A DNA stretch of 38,164 nt, taken from NCBI GenBank assembly GCA_913057215.1, contig CAJXNQ010000015.1, positions 1 to 38,164 on the forward strand, written 5' to 3'. Source of the DNA: an uncultured Gammaproteobacteria bacterium. Its GTDB lineage: Bacteria > Pseudomonadota > Gammaproteobacteria > Pseudomonadales > Litorivicinaceae. The notes under the pieces are model-generated. The model was not told the origin of the DNA. It searched no databases and saw only the letters and a list, made by a program, of their open reading frames with translations. The number at the start of each line of letters is the position of its first letter. Within the stretch, counting starts at the first letter, position 1. The position numbers and the translations under genes are program-made. Below are positions 1-8,318 of the stretch, piece by piece.

Positions 1-408
1 CCGTTTCATCAGATCGTAGATTCCGGCCGTCTTGCGGTCGCGCTTGTCGACGCGGTCCCTGCGGGGATGTATGCGAAATCAGCGTTAGAAACTCTCGGGC
101 ATTGGGATACAGTCGAGCCTCGAATCGCGCAAGCAGACAACGTTCGAGCTGCGCTCCAGTTGGTCGCACTGGGAGAAGCCCCCTATGGAATTGTCTATGT
201 GACAGACGCCAAAGCCGAACCAAGCGTCTATCAGCGGGGGATCTTTCCAGCGGAGACCCACCCGGTCATCGAATACCTGTCCGCATTGACTGCAAGACCG
301 CGTGATCCGAATCAGGATGCACTGGCGAGAGCATTTCATACGTTTCTTCACTCAGATACTGCGAAACGCGTTTTTTCCGAGCACGGGTTTTTGGTTGATT
401 TGCCATGA
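1..408 (+). CDS. modA: Molybdate ABC transporter periplasmic binding protein ModA, 3' part
   Basis: This is the C-terminal part of the periplasmic molybdate-binding protein that delivers the oxyanion to ModB. The reading frame is open from base 1, so the 5' end with its signal peptide lies outside the window. Visible are the second-lobe features of the family: the VALVDAVPAGMYAK stretch, the DNVRAALQLVALGEAPYGIVY segment that normally contributes to the oxyanion site, and the closing region with HTFLHSDTAKRVFSEHGF. Its TGA stop overlaps the modB start (ATGA at 405-408), so modA, modB and modC are translationally coupled. Identity is firm from these motifs and from the order modABC. Confidence 0.93.
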   Translation, partial: PFHQIVDSGRLAVALVDAVPAGMYAKSALETLGHWDTVEPRIAQADNVRAALQLVALGEAPYGIVYVTDAKAEPSVYQRGIFPAETHPVIEYLSALTARPRDPNQDALARAFHTFLHSDTAKRVFSEHGFLVDLP

Positions 409-1100
409 TTGAGGGATTGTCGCCAGACGAGATTGAAGCCGTTTTATTATCGCTTCGTGTCGCAACCTGGGCGACCCTTGTAAGCCTGCCCTTGGGGATT
501 TGGGTTGCATGGGTGTTGGCTCGGAAGGAATTTTGGGGGAAACAACTTCTGAACGGGCTGGTTCATCTTCCACTGATTCTCCCACCGGTGGTCACAGGTT
601 ATCTGCTGTTGATGCTATTTGGCACGCAGGGCACGATCGGGCGTTTTTTAGCCGATATTGGAATCGTATTTGCATTCTCCTGGACCGGAGCCGTTCTGGC
701 TGCAGCTGTGATGGCGTTTCCACTGATGGTGCGCGCCATCCGGATGTCCATTGAGAGTATTGATCAGCGCTTGGAAGACGCCGCACAGACATTGGGCGCC
801 AACGGACTCCAACGCTTTTTCATCATCACACTGCCGCTGGCGATGCCTGGCATTTTAACTGGCGCGATTTTGGCATTTGCAAAAGCGCTGGGAGAATTCG
901 GTGCCACCATCATGTTTGTCTCAAATATCCCAGGTGAGACGCGTACCGTCCCGTCCGCCATTTATTCCTTCATGCAAGTCCCAGGCGGTGAAGAGTCGGC
1001 AATGCGCTTGGTCGTGTTCGCCATCCTCTTATCAATGGCGGCGCTTCTCTTATCTGAGTGGCTCGCAACACGTGTTGCACGGATTGTGGAGGGGCGATGA
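405..1100 (+). CDS. modB: Molybdate ABC transporter permease ModB
   Basis: Inner-membrane permease of the molybdate importer; 231 residues, close to the usual length of about 230. It has five or six hydrophobic segments. The cytoplasmic coupling (EAA) region is followed by the family signature around AKALGEFGATIMF and the conserved segment IPGETRTVPSAIYSFMQ, which are typical of ModB. The start ATG overlaps the modA stop, and its own TGA overlaps the modC ATG (ATGA at 1097-1100). Nothing is missing or unusual. Confidence 0.96.
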   Translation: MIEGLSPDEIEAVLLSLRVATWATLVSLPLGIWVAWVLARKEFWGKQLLNGLVHLPLILPPVVTGYLLLMLFGTQGTIGRFLADIGIVFAFSWTGAVLAAAVMAFPLMVRAIRMSIESIDQRLEDAAQTLGANGLQRFFIITLPLAMPGILTGAILAFAKALGEFGATIMFVSNIPGETRTVPSAIYSFMQVPGGEESAMRLVVFAILLSMAALLLSEWLATRVARIVEGR

Positions 1101-1750
1101 CACTGACTGTTGACCTTCTACATCGGTTTCCTGACTTTGAACTGCGCGCCGCGTTTCAAGCGCCCCGAGGTCTGACCGCGATTTGCGGACCCTCCGGCGC
1201 CGGGAAGACGACCTTGATCAATAGCTTGGCAGGCACGATCTCGCCGTCCCAGGGCTATATCGAGATCAATCAACGCGTGCTCTTTGACTCGAAACAGCAC
1301 ATCAACCTGCCTCCCCAGGAACGTCGAGTTGGCTATATCTACCAAGACGCTCGGCTGTTTCCTCATTTGACAGTCGGACAAAACTTGCAACTTGGGCGTT
1401 GGTTCAGAAAGCTGCCCACAGCGCCTGAAAAAACAGAGCACATCATTGCAATGCTCGGCTTAGATGGTCTCAACAAGCGCCGTCCTTCCACCCTCTCTGG
1501 TGGCGAAAAACAACGTGTGGCGATTGGGCGGGCACTCTTATCAGAACCTGAATACATTTTGGCTGATGAGCCACTGTCCTCACTGGATCTCCCACGAAAG
1601 CTCGAGATCATCCCCTACTTCGAACGACTGCGTGACGAGATGCAAATTCCCATTATCTATGTCTCGCATCATGTTGAAGAAATTGAGCGATTGGCGACAA
1701 CAGTTCTCTCACTCACGGGTGGCCAAATGGCCGACTCGATAAAGATATAG
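1097..1750 (+). CDS. modC: Molybdate ABC transporter ATPase ModC, short form without Mop domain
   Basis: Cytoplasmic ATPase that powers molybdate import; 217 residues against about 350 for E. coli ModC. The ATG at 1097, overlapping the modB stop, is preferred over an upstream in-frame start at 1058. Walker A is GPSGAGKTT (residues 31-39). A Q-loop YQDARLFPH, the signature LSGGEKQRVAIGRALL, Walker B ending in ADEPLSSLD and the switch His in YVSHHVEEIE are all present, so the ATPase should work. The C-terminal TOBE/Mop domain that normally binds molybdate is absent. The bases after the TAG, read in the same frame, contain a segment resembling part of that domain (see separate entry), which suggests loss by deletion. 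Confidence 0.93.
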   Translation: MTLTVDLLHRFPDFELRAAFQAPRGLTAICGPSGAGKTTLINSLAGTISPSQGYIEINQRVLFDSKQHINLPPQERRVGYIYQDARLFPHLTVGQNLQLGRWFRKLPTAPEKTEHIIAMLGLDGLNKRRPSTLSGGEKQRVAIGRALLSEPEYILADEPLSSLDLPRKLEIIPYFERLRDEMQIPIIYVSHHVEEIERLATTVLSLTGGQMADSIKI

Positions 1751-1849
1751 CGCGCATGTGGGCAAACACTTGAGACCCGACTGGTCACGACCAATGACGT
1801 CTCGATCTCAAACTGCGGGATAAATTCCCAGATTTTATCCCGCAAATGA
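1751..1849 (+). pseudogene. Possible relic of the ModC Mop/TOBE domain
   Basis: Reading on in the modC frame past its TAG gives 32 open codons up to TGA at 1847-1849. Within them is RLVTTNDVSIS, which resembles the TOBE segment of full-length ModC (pattern R-hydrophobic-x-A-x-DVSL). It is followed by INSQILSR, comparable with the usual TSIRN stretch. About 90 residues that would normally separate this from the ATPase domain are missing. The match covers only about a dozen residues, so chance similarity is possible. Confidence 0.35.
1814..1844. terminator. 11-bp perfect inverted repeat downstream of modC
   Basis: The arms TGCGGGATAAA (1814-1824) and TTTATCCCGCA (1834-1844) pair perfectly around a 9-base loop. 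Position after modABC suggests a transcription end signal. No run of T follows the stem, so it is not a textbook intrinsic terminator and could also serve as an RNA 3'-end stabiliser. It lies inside the possible Mop-domain relic. Confidence 0.45.
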
Positions 1850-1910
1850 TTGATAATTTCCTGAAAAATCATCTAGCATGTTTTCACGATTCGTTTGCGA
1901 GGAGAGTCCA

Positions 1911-2243
1911 GTGCGTTCATGTTCCGTCTGCGGTGCAGAAATTGATAAAACAACGGCTTACACCATCTCTGGCGAGCAGAAGCCTCAAGGTCGCCGCTGC
2001 ATTAATTGTGTGGATGGAGCTGCAAAGCCAGCACCTGAAAAGCCACAGGAAGCACCCATGGCAGAACCTGCATCAGCGCCCACACCTGAGCCCAGTGTAT
2101 CGACACCATCTGAGCCAACACCCGAGCGAGCGACCCACACCTCGACTCAGAACGAGCCTGAAGCCTCAGAAGGTAGCTCGAATACAACCTACATCATTGC
2201 TGCAATCGTCATCATTGCAGTCATTGTTCTGATCGCGAGTTAA
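1911..2243 (+). CDS. Small zinc-ribbon protein with C-terminal membrane anchor
   Basis: I do not recognise a named family. With the GTG start at 1911 (GAGGAG at 1899-1904, six bases upstream) the protein has 110 residues. An in-frame ATG at 1878 has a poorer ribosome site. The N-terminus holds a CxxC-x22-CxxC zinc ribbon (Cys4, Cys7, Cys30, Cys33). A low-complexity Pro/Glu/Thr/Ser linker of about 50 residues follows. The end is a single hydrophobic helix (about residues 89-108) finishing in IAS with no tail beyond it. The layout fits a tail-anchored inner-membrane protein with a cytoplasmic zinc ribbon. Its stop directly abuts the stop of the convergent TSUP gene. No function can be assigned. 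Confidence 0.75.
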   Translation: MRSCSVCGAEIDKTTAYTISGEQKPQGRRCINCVDGAAKPAPEKPQEAPMAEPASAPTPEPSVSTPSEPTPERATHTSTQNEPEASEGSSNTTYIIAAIVIIAVIVLIAS

Positions 2244-3005
2244 TCAACTCGTGAACAGCGCGGCGCCACCAGCTAAGACAGTGGCGCCAAAGACGATCCA
2301 GCGTAATAGGTGAGGGTCGGCGAAGACTGCCATCTTCACCCCAATAAAGGCACCTGCGACATAGCCGACCGACAGGATTAAGCCGATCTGCCAGTCCACT
2401 TGGTCCTGCCAAATAAAAATGACTAATGACACAGTCGTAAATGCGAGCGTACACACGAGCTTCAGTGCATTGGCGCGAACCATGTCATATTTCAATGTGC
2501 CCGCGAGCGCAGCCAACAGCAGAAACCCGACACCGGCCTGCACAAATCCTCCATAGAATCCTGCAATGAACAAACCGAGCCATGCGACTGGCGTGTCTTT
2601 CATCGCGAGTATTTGAGTTCCGCTTGGCGGTGAAATGACAGCCGGTCTCACCAGTACGACGCAAGACATGGTCAGCATCGTACCGATCAATAGCGGTTTG
2701 AGGATGTCAGAGGGCGCAAAGGCAGCAACCAGGGCACCAAATAACCCACCAATGCCGATGGGAATTAAAATGGCCTTCAAATCGAAGGTCTCTAATTTTT
2801 TGTGGCGTCTGAATTCAGACACGGCGACGACAGACTCGATCCAGATGCCAACTCGGTTGGTGGCATTGGCAACCTCAGGCGGCATGCCAAAAATCATCAA
2901 GGTCGGCACCACCAAATTGGAACCGCCGCCGGCAATTGTATTGATTGCACCTGCAACCAACGACAAAACAATGATCGCGACAATTTCAAAGCCAGCCAGT
3001 TCCAT
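2244..3005 (-). CDS. TSUP (TauE/SafE) family membrane transporter
   Basis: 253-residue integral membrane protein with about eight hydrophobic segments. The family's two-repeat organisation is visible: GAINTIAGGGSNLVVPTLM near the N-terminus and GFYGGFVQAGVGFLLLAAL in the second half, both glycine-rich signatures of the TSUP family. Members export sulfite or move sulfur-containing organic anions, but the substrate cannot be read from sequence. It is a single minus-strand gene with its 3' end abutting the zinc-ribbon gene. The start at 3005 has only a weak ribosome site (GGGTGA). Confidence 0.88.
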   Translation of the reverse strand: MELAGFEIVAIIVLSLVAGAINTIAGGGSNLVVPTLMIFGMPPEVANATNRVGIWIESVVAVSEFRRHKKLETFDLKAILIPIGIGGLFGALVAAFAPSDILKPLLIGTMLTMSCVVLVRPAVISPPSGTQILAMKDTPVAWLGLFIAGFYGGFVQAGVGFLLLAALAGTLKYDMVRANALKLVCTLAFTTVSLVIFIWQDQVDWQIGLILSVGYVAGAFIGVKMAVFADPHLLRWIVFGATVLAGGAALFTS

Positions 3006-3056
3006 CGAATCACCCGCAAAAACTGCGAGGATACGTCAGTTCAGCGAGAGACCACA

Positions 3057-3833
3057 CTACATCTCAAGAATCGCGGGCATATCCTGAGCTTTCAGCCATT
3101 CAGACAATTCATCAGCCACCGACTTGCCATGCTCTTTGAGGAATCCGAGCAATCGGGCGGGGTTCATCGTCACAACCTGTGCCTCTGGAAACCCAATCGC
3201 ATCAACTTTCGACAGGGCAACATCCACATCACCGATGGTGTAGTGCACATGAGAGTCGCTGGCGAGCGCCACTTTCCAATCCAAGCGTTGAACCGTTTCT
3301 AAGATCTCTACGCAAATGGGCGCGCTGCCACTGCGCGATGAGACAAAGGACGAATTATTGATCTCGATGAGCACATTATTATCCCGAGCAGCGCGCACCA
3401 CTTCTTCGATATGGATGGGGTAATTGGGATTTCCCGGATGGCCCAAGATTTGAATCCGCCCTGTTTCCATCGCCGCAATCATGGCCTGCGTATGGGTTTT
3501 TGCGTCCACCGGCGGAAACACCGGTTCATGCAAGCTTGCAATACCAAAATCCATGAAGCTCATCAGGGTTTCATTGGCATCGATTGCCCGCGGCTCAGGC
3601 AATATGTTGGCCTCGATGCCGCGCAGCATGGCAACGCCATATTTAATCCGAGGCAGTACGCGCATATTTCCAAAATGCCACGGGTGCGGCGCATCCGGCA
3701 TCTCGGGGCCATGGTCGGTCACACTAAACAGTTGCAAACCTTTTTCAGCCGCCTCTCGGAAATACTCATCGACCGTGGAATAGGCGTGTGTACTGGCCAC
3801 GGTATGAGCATGGGTGTCCGTCAAATGTCGCAT
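3057..3833 (-). CDS. ycdX: PHP-domain phosphatase, YcdX-like
   Basis: 258 residues, similar in length to E. coli YcdX (245). The trinuclear metal site of the PHP family is intact: THAHT at residues 6-10, VTDHGPE, GIEANI, ILGHPGNP and ASDSHVH provide the His, Asp and Glu ligands. The NNSSF segment after IEI is typical of the YcdX group. Members hydrolyse phosphate esters and in E. coli influence swarming; the physiological substrate is unknown. AAGGAG lies five bases before the ATG. The gene is divergent from the acyltransferase at 3907 with a 73-base gap. Confidence 0.88.
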   Translation of the reverse strand: MRHLTDTHAHTVASTHAYSTVDEYFREAAEKGLQLFSVTDHGPEMPDAPHPWHFGNMRVLPRIKYGVAMLRGIEANILPEPRAIDANETLMSFMDFGIASLHEPVFPPVDAKTHTQAMIAAMETGRIQILGHPGNPNYPIHIEEVVRAARDNNVLIEINNSSFVSSRSGSAPICVEILETVQRLDWKVALASDSHVHYTIGDVDVALSKVDAIGFPEAQVVTMNPARLLGFLKEHGKSVADELSEWLKAQDMPAILEM

Positions 3834-3906
3834 TGAAGCTCCTTATCTTGATTTTCCGAGTGTATGCAGGTTTTATTGCAGAGTCTTGACGTAGGATCCA
3901 AGTCAC

Positions 3907-4710
3907 TTGAAAGCACAGACCATTTCATATGCCGAAGATTGGATGCCGGCACCGCAACGTTTTTTAATCAAAACGATGGAAACAGTGAGCGGACGCGGAC
4001 GCTTAATGCGACGCTACCGTGGGTTTCAACAGGTTGCAAACACACTGCAAAGTCCTGAGGTCTGGGATGCTGCCATGGATTATCTCGGCGCCCGCGGACC
4101 ATCGAGCGAGACCATGGTGTTGCCAAAACGGCGTCCGGGTCGGGGGCTCTTGTTGGTTGCCAACCATCCATTTGGAGTGGCTGACGGCGTTACGCTGGCA
4201 TGGATTGCCTCGAAAATTGATCCTCAATTTCGGGTGATTGCCAACGGTGTCCTTCGGCAAGAACCTGCATTGAATCCAAACATCCTGCCAATCGAGTTTC
4301 AACCTGGACGCGCTGCCACGCGCATCAATGTTGAAACCCGCAAGAAATCCATCGAGACACTTAAAAATGGGGGCGTTGTTGCGCTGTTTCCGGCCGGTGG
4401 CGTCTCGTGGTCACCCAAACGCGGCGTGCCAGTGCGTGACGATGTTTGGAAACCACTCGTCGGGCGCCTGATCCGAGCCAGTGGGACGGATGTACTGCCG
4501 ATTCGATTTCTTGGGACCAACTCAGCACTCTTTCAGCATGCCTCTCGGACTGCGCTGACACTCCGACTCGGTCTGTACATGCACGAGGTACGGCGTCGAC
4601 TTGATCAGCCGATCGAATTCCAACTCGAGCCGGTCATCGAGCACGAGCGATTTCCAGATCTACCCGATCAAAGTTTGGCCACCTGGCTTCGCGATCAGAT
4701 TCTGGATTAA
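3907..4710 (+). CDS. PlsC-like lysophospholipid acyltransferase family protein
   Basis: Putative glycerolipid acyltransferase of 267 residues. The catalytic block is NHPFGVADG, the spaced His/Asp variant found in the hemolysin-like branch of the PlsC family. The substrate block is LFPAGGVSW (in place of FPEGTRS), followed downstream by VLPIRFLGTNS. There is no obvious membrane segment, so association is probably peripheral. The chosen start is TTG at 3907, preceded by AGGAT; the next in-frame ATG is at 3943, so the N-terminus is uncertain. Its stop shares TTAA (4707-4710) with the convergent pirin gene. The acyl acceptor is not predictable. Confidence 0.82.
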   Translation: MKAQTISYAEDWMPAPQRFLIKTMETVSGRGRLMRRYRGFQQVANTLQSPEVWDAAMDYLGARGPSSETMVLPKRRPGRGLLLVANHPFGVADGVTLAWIASKIDPQFRVIANGVLRQEPALNPNILPIEFQPGRAATRINVETRKKSIETLKNGGVVALFPAGGVSWSPKRGVPVRDDVWKPLVGRLIRASGTDVLPIRFLGTNSALFQHASRTALTLRLGLYMHEVRRRLDQPIEFQLEPVIEHERFPDLPDQSLATWLRDQILD

Positions 4711-5579
4711 TCCGCCGGCAGCGGGATCCATTCGGTCTCACCAGGCACTCTCGCAAACCGGTCCTCAACCCAATCCCGCTTCGCTTGCTCAAGTCGCTCG
4801 GGATCGGATGCAACAAAGTTCCACCAGAGGTGTCTCGGTCCATCAAGCGGCTCACCACCAAAAACCAGCACACGTGCACCCTGCGGCGCCTTCAATGTCG
4901 CTGCATATCCAGGCGCAAGCACCAAGAGTTCAGATCCCGCATATTGAATACCATCCAACTCAATGGGTTGATCGACACTGAAGATTGCACGCTCGGTGAA
5001 ATCTGCGGGAACCTCGAGCGTGCTGCCTCGATCGAGCTGGAAATCGACATAGACACTTGGATGTGGAAAAACCACGGGGCTGACCAACCCAGACCACTGA
5101 CCCATCACCACGCGCCCGGCAATACCCGCCTCATGAAACGTCGGAATGGTCGCATCCGCGTAATGGACAAAATCCGGATCTTGCTCCTCAAACTGCCGCG
5201 GTAAAGCGAGCCAACTCTGGATCCCAAATAAGCGACTCACAGCAGCCCTCGAAGCCGCGTCAGAACGTTCCGAGTGCACGATACCAGAGCCTGCCGTCAT
5301 CAGATTGACTGCACCCGGTCCAATGATCAGATCAGAGCCCAGACTGTCGCGGTGCTGGATATGCCCATTAAACAAATAGGTTAAGGTCGCAAGGCCAATG
5401 TGTGGATGTGGCCGAACATCAATGCCCTGATCAGACAATAACTCACCTGGCCCAAATTGATCCCAAAACACAAAAGGACCCACCGAGCGACATTGCCGAG
5501 AGGGCAGTGCACGCTTGACCTCTAAGTTACCAATGTCGGTCGTTCTCGGAATCACGTGATGCAGTGGTGTGTTAGACAT
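4707..5579 (-). CDS. Pirin family protein
   Basis: 290-residue bicupin protein. The ATG at 5579 is chosen because AGGAGG lies five bases upstream; the open frame extends further to 5642. The pirin metal site is visible in HPHIGLAT, IQHRDS and GIVHSE, supplying His, His, His and Glu, and the GPFVFWDQFGPG segment is typical of the family. Bacterial pirins are non-haem iron cupins; some have quercetinase activity and others bind metabolic enzymes. Which applies here cannot be told. It is a single gene, divergent from trmL. Confidence 0.9.
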   Translation of the reverse strand: MSNTPLHHVIPRTTDIGNLEVKRALPSRQCRSVGPFVFWDQFGPGELLSDQGIDVRPHPHIGLATLTYLFNGHIQHRDSLGSDLIIGPGAVNLMTAGSGIVHSERSDAASRAAVSRLFGIQSWLALPRQFEEQDPDFVHYADATIPTFHEAGIAGRVVMGQWSGLVSPVVFPHPSVYVDFQLDRGSTLEVPADFTERAIFSVDQPIELDGIQYAGSELLVLAPGYAATLKAPQGARVLVFGGEPLDGPRHLWWNFVASDPERLEQAKRDWVEDRFARVPGETEWIPLPAD

Positions 5580-5712
5580 AGCTTCCTCCTGATCCGAACT
5601 ATGGCGCTTCCAATGACTGCCGCCCAGCTCAGTCATGGGCATAGTTTCAGTCCATTTTGGACCGGATATGCCTCTGCTTTCTTTTCACCACATTCCAGCG
5701 TATTGTCTCGCC

Positions 5713-6177
5713 ATGCTCACTGTGTGCCTGTACGAACCGGAAATTCCTCCTAACACCGGAAACATTATTCGTTTGTGTGCCAACACAGGGAGCCAACTCC
5801 ACTTAATTGAGCCACTTGGGTTTTCACTTGATGAAAAAGCAGTCCGTCGCTCGGGGCTTGACTATCATGATCTGGCTCACGTGACTCGCTTTGAAAACTG
5901 GTCGAGTTATGTTGAACAGACCACGGGGCGCCGATTTGCCCTGTCAACGAAAGGCACAGTTGATTACACAGACATTGAGTTTGCACCCACCGATACACTG
6001 GTGTTCGGACCAGAGACAAGAGGTCTGCCCGATGATGTCAGAGACAGCTCGGATTTTGAGGCAGTGGTGACCATCCCAATGCGTCCAAACAATCGCAGTC
6101 TGAATCTTTCGAATTCCGTTGCCATTGTGTTGTTCGAGGCTTGGCGGCAACTCCAATTTCAAGGACGAAATCAATGA
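5713..6177 (+). CDS. trmL: tRNA (cytidine/uridine-34-2'-O)-methyltransferase TrmL
   Basis: SPOUT-family methyltransferase that 2'-O-methylates the wobble base of tRNA-Leu; 154 residues against 157 in E. coli. The ATG at 5713 begins the conserved N-terminus MLTVCLYEPEIPPNTGN; the longer frame from 5635 adds residues not seen in the family. SPOUT motifs are present: NTGNIIRLCANTG, LVFGPETRGLP and IPMRPNNRSLNLSNSVAI, which build the knotted SAM site. Its TGA overlaps the uup start (ATGA at 6174-6177), so the two genes are coupled. Confidence 0.95.
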   Translation: MLTVCLYEPEIPPNTGNIIRLCANTGSQLHLIEPLGFSLDEKAVRRSGLDYHDLAHVTRFENWSSYVEQTTGRRFALSTKGTVDYTDIEFAPTDTLVFGPETRGLPDDVRDSSDFEAVVTIPMRPNNRSLNLSNSVAIVLFEAWRQLQFQGRNQ

Positions 6178-8069
6178 GCCTACTCACGCTTAAAGGAATC
6201 ACGGTCAGCTTTGGCGGCCCGTCAATTCTCGAGGGGATCGCACTGACGATCGAGCCGCGCGAGCGTATTGGGCTTCTTGGGCGAAATGGAGCCGGAAAAT
6301 CGACCCTCATGAAGCTGATCGCTGGTGAGTTAACAGCCGACCAAGGTGAGATGAATCGCAGCCAGACGCTTCGCGTTGCACGCTTGATTCAGGACGTGCC
6401 GATGGGGGACTCACGCACTATTTTTCAGGTTGTGGCCGCCGGCCTTGGTGATTTAACGCCACTACTGGAGCAATATCACCAGGTCTTGCACGACGTCTCT
6501 CAAGATCCATCGGATCAAATGCTTTCGAAACTTGAGCAGATCCAACATGCGCTCGAGGATGCCAATGGCTGGCGCGTTGAGCAGATGGTTGCTCAAACCT
6601 TGTCGAAATTTGGACTCGACCCAGATGCATCCTTTGATCGACTCTCAGGCGGCATGAAACGCCGGGTGCTGTTGGCACAAGCCTTGGTGGTTGAACCCGA
6701 TATCTTATTACTCGACGAACCAACCAACCATTTAGATATTCCAGCCATCGAGTGGCTCGAAGAACAAATCCGTCAATTTCAAGGCGCTGTCTTGTTCATC
6801 ACGCACGATCGACGCTTTTTGCAGTCCTTAGCCACCCGAATCGTCGAGCTCGACCGTGGAGTCCTTCGCTCCTATGCCTGCGATTACCCCACCTATCTCA
6901 TTCGGCGCGATCAGGAACTGGCTGCGGAGCTCGAACAGTTTCAACAATTTGATAAGAAATTGGCAAAGGAAGAGGACTGGATTCGCCAGGGGATCAAAGC
7001 CCGACGTACCCGCAATGAAGGTCGAGTCCGTGCGCTTGAGCAACTCCGTCGAGAACGTGCCCAGCGCCGAGAGCGACAACGATCAGCGGATCTCACCCTG
7101 GTTGATGCGTCAAAATCTGGGAAGTTGGTGTTTGAGGCTGACTCGCTGTCACTCACGCTGGGCGAGCAGACATTATTTAAAGACTTCTCAACCACGGTCC
7201 TTCGAGGTGACCGGATCGGCGTCATCGGCCCGAATGGCGCGGGCAAAAGTACGCTCATTAAAACCCTTCTCGGTGACATCAAACCCACCGCTGGGTCTGT
7301 CCGGCAGGGGACCAATCTGGAAATGGCGGTTTTCGATCAATTACGGGAACAGCTCGATGATGACGCAAGCGTGATCGATAACCTGCAGCACGGGTCAGAC
7401 TTTGTTGAGATTGGCGGGGGTAAAAAGCACGTCATTGGGTATTTGCAGGATTTCTTGTTTTCACCAGAACGCGCCCGAGGCCCTGCACGCATGCTGTCTG
7501 GTGGTGAACGCAATCGCCTCATGCTGGCCCGCTTATTTTTAAAGCCGGCCAACTTACTGATCATGGATGAGCCCACCAACGATCTGGATCTCGAGACCCT
7601 CGACTTACTGAGAGACACCTTACTGAACTATCAGGGCACCTTGATTATCGTGAGCCACGACCGCGACTTTCTGGATTCGGTGGTTACAAGCCTGTGGTCA
7701 TTTGATGAGGATGGCGGACTCAGAGAATACGTCGGGGGCTATTCAGATTGGTTGCGCCAAAAGCCGCCTGAGCCCACGTCGACAAAAACAGTGGATACAA
7801 CGGCTGCGCCAAATAAGCCTCGGGAGCCAATACAAAACCCCACTCGCAAACTTTCGTATAACGAGCAACGCGAATACAAACAGCTCGAAGACACCATGGC
7901 AGCGCTTGAGCACGACATCGAAGCACTTGAACAAGCCATGGCGACCCCGGAATTCTTCACACAAGATCCAGCGGAGGTCGCGCGGGAGACCACCCGGTAC
8001 CAAGATCTCAAAGAACGCTTGGATGCTGCATTTCTCCGGTTTATGGAACTGGATGAGCATTCCACCTGA
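6174..8069 (+). CDS. uup: ABC-F ATPase Uup
   Basis: Cytoplasmic tandem-ATPase ABC-F protein without membrane segments; 631 residues against 635 in E. coli Uup. Domain 1 has GLLGRNGAGKST, LSGGMKRRVLLAQAL and LLLDEPTNHLD. Domain 2 has GPNGAGKST, LSGGERNRLMLARLF and MDEPTNDLD. Between them lies the charged interdomain linker (EEDWIRQGIKARRTRNEGR). The C-terminal ~80 residues form a predicted coiled coil, the extension that separates Uup from EttA. Uup acts on ribosomes and affects precise excision and branched DNA. The ATG at 6174 overlaps the trmL stop; an FNR-like palindrome overlaps the 3' end. Confidence 0.95.
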   Translation: MSLLTLKGITVSFGGPSILEGIALTIEPRERIGLLGRNGAGKSTLMKLIAGELTADQGEMNRSQTLRVARLIQDVPMGDSRTIFQVVAAGLGDLTPLLEQYHQVLHDVSQDPSDQMLSKLEQIQHALEDANGWRVEQMVAQTLSKFGLDPDASFDRLSGGMKRRVLLAQALVVEPDILLLDEPTNHLDIPAIEWLEEQIRQFQGAVLFITHDRRFLQSLATRIVELDRGVLRSYACDYPTYLIRRDQELAAELEQFQQFDKKLAKEEDWIRQGIKARRTRNEGRVRALEQLRRERAQRRERQRSADLTLVDASKSGKLVFEADSLSLTLGEQTLFKDFSTTVLRGDRIGVIGPNGAGKSTLIKTLLGDIKPTAGSVRQGTNLEMAVFDQLREQLDDDASVIDNLQHGSDFVEIGGGKKHVIGYLQDFLFSPERARGPARMLSGGERNRLMLARLFLKPANLLIMDEPTNDLDLETLDLLRDTLLNYQGTLIIVSHDRDFLDSVVTSLWSFDEDGGLREYVGGYSDWLRQKPPEPTSTKTVDTTAAPNKPREPIQNPTRKLSYNEQREYKQLEDTMAALEHDIEALEQAMATPEFFTQDPAEVARETTRYQDLKERLDAAFLRFMELDEHST

Positions 8070-8079
8070 TCTCGATCAA
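8066..8079. promoter_or_regulatory. Possible FNR/ANR-type operator
   Basis: CTGAT-CTCG-ATCAA matches nine of the ten defined bases of the FNR/ANR consensus TTGAT-N4-ATCAA, and the core TGATC-TC-GATCA is a perfect palindrome. It starts in the last codons of uup, about 90 bases upstream of the small ORF at 8160, a reasonable distance for an activator site. I see no convincing -10 element where one would be expected (around 8102-8107), so the assignment is tentative. Confidence 0.4.
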
Positions 8080-8159
8080 GTCGGCATACTCTGAGCCAAG
8101 CGCATCCTTTGGAAGCTGGCGTACGCTCAAGGCATGCACTTCGAAAAGGAGACTGTGCC

Positions 8160-8318
8160 ATGTTCGGAATCGATATTGAAACCTTCCACACCCTCTGGCC
8201 AAGCCTTTTAGTCGTCCTCATGATGGTCGGGGCGATGGTTTGGGGCGTGATGAAAGTCAGCCAACTCATTACTCAAAGTGATGTCCAGCAGACGAAGACA
8301 CAGCATGGTGCACATTAA
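8160..8318 (+). CDS. 52-residue single-pass membrane protein, unknown
   Basis: Short ORF with a strong ribosome site: AAGGAG at 8146-8151, eight bases before ATG. The protein begins with a short polar N-terminus (MFGIDIETFHTLW), has one hydrophobic helix at about residues 13-32, and ends in a hydrophilic Gln/Thr/His-rich tail. It is not part of a recognised family. It is flanked by uup and by a secreted unknown protein, with an FNR-like site upstream, which would suit a small membrane protein made when oxygen is low; that is inference only. Confidence 0.6.
   Translation: MFGIDIETFHTLWPSLLVVLMMVGAMVWGVMKVSQLITQSDVQQTKTQHGAH

Noticed and set aside
1846-2232. 128-codon frame overlapping the zinc-ribbon gene
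   Set aside because: Gln/His/Ser-rich product without motifs; the alternative frame has a strong ribosome site, paired CxxC motifs and a membrane helix.
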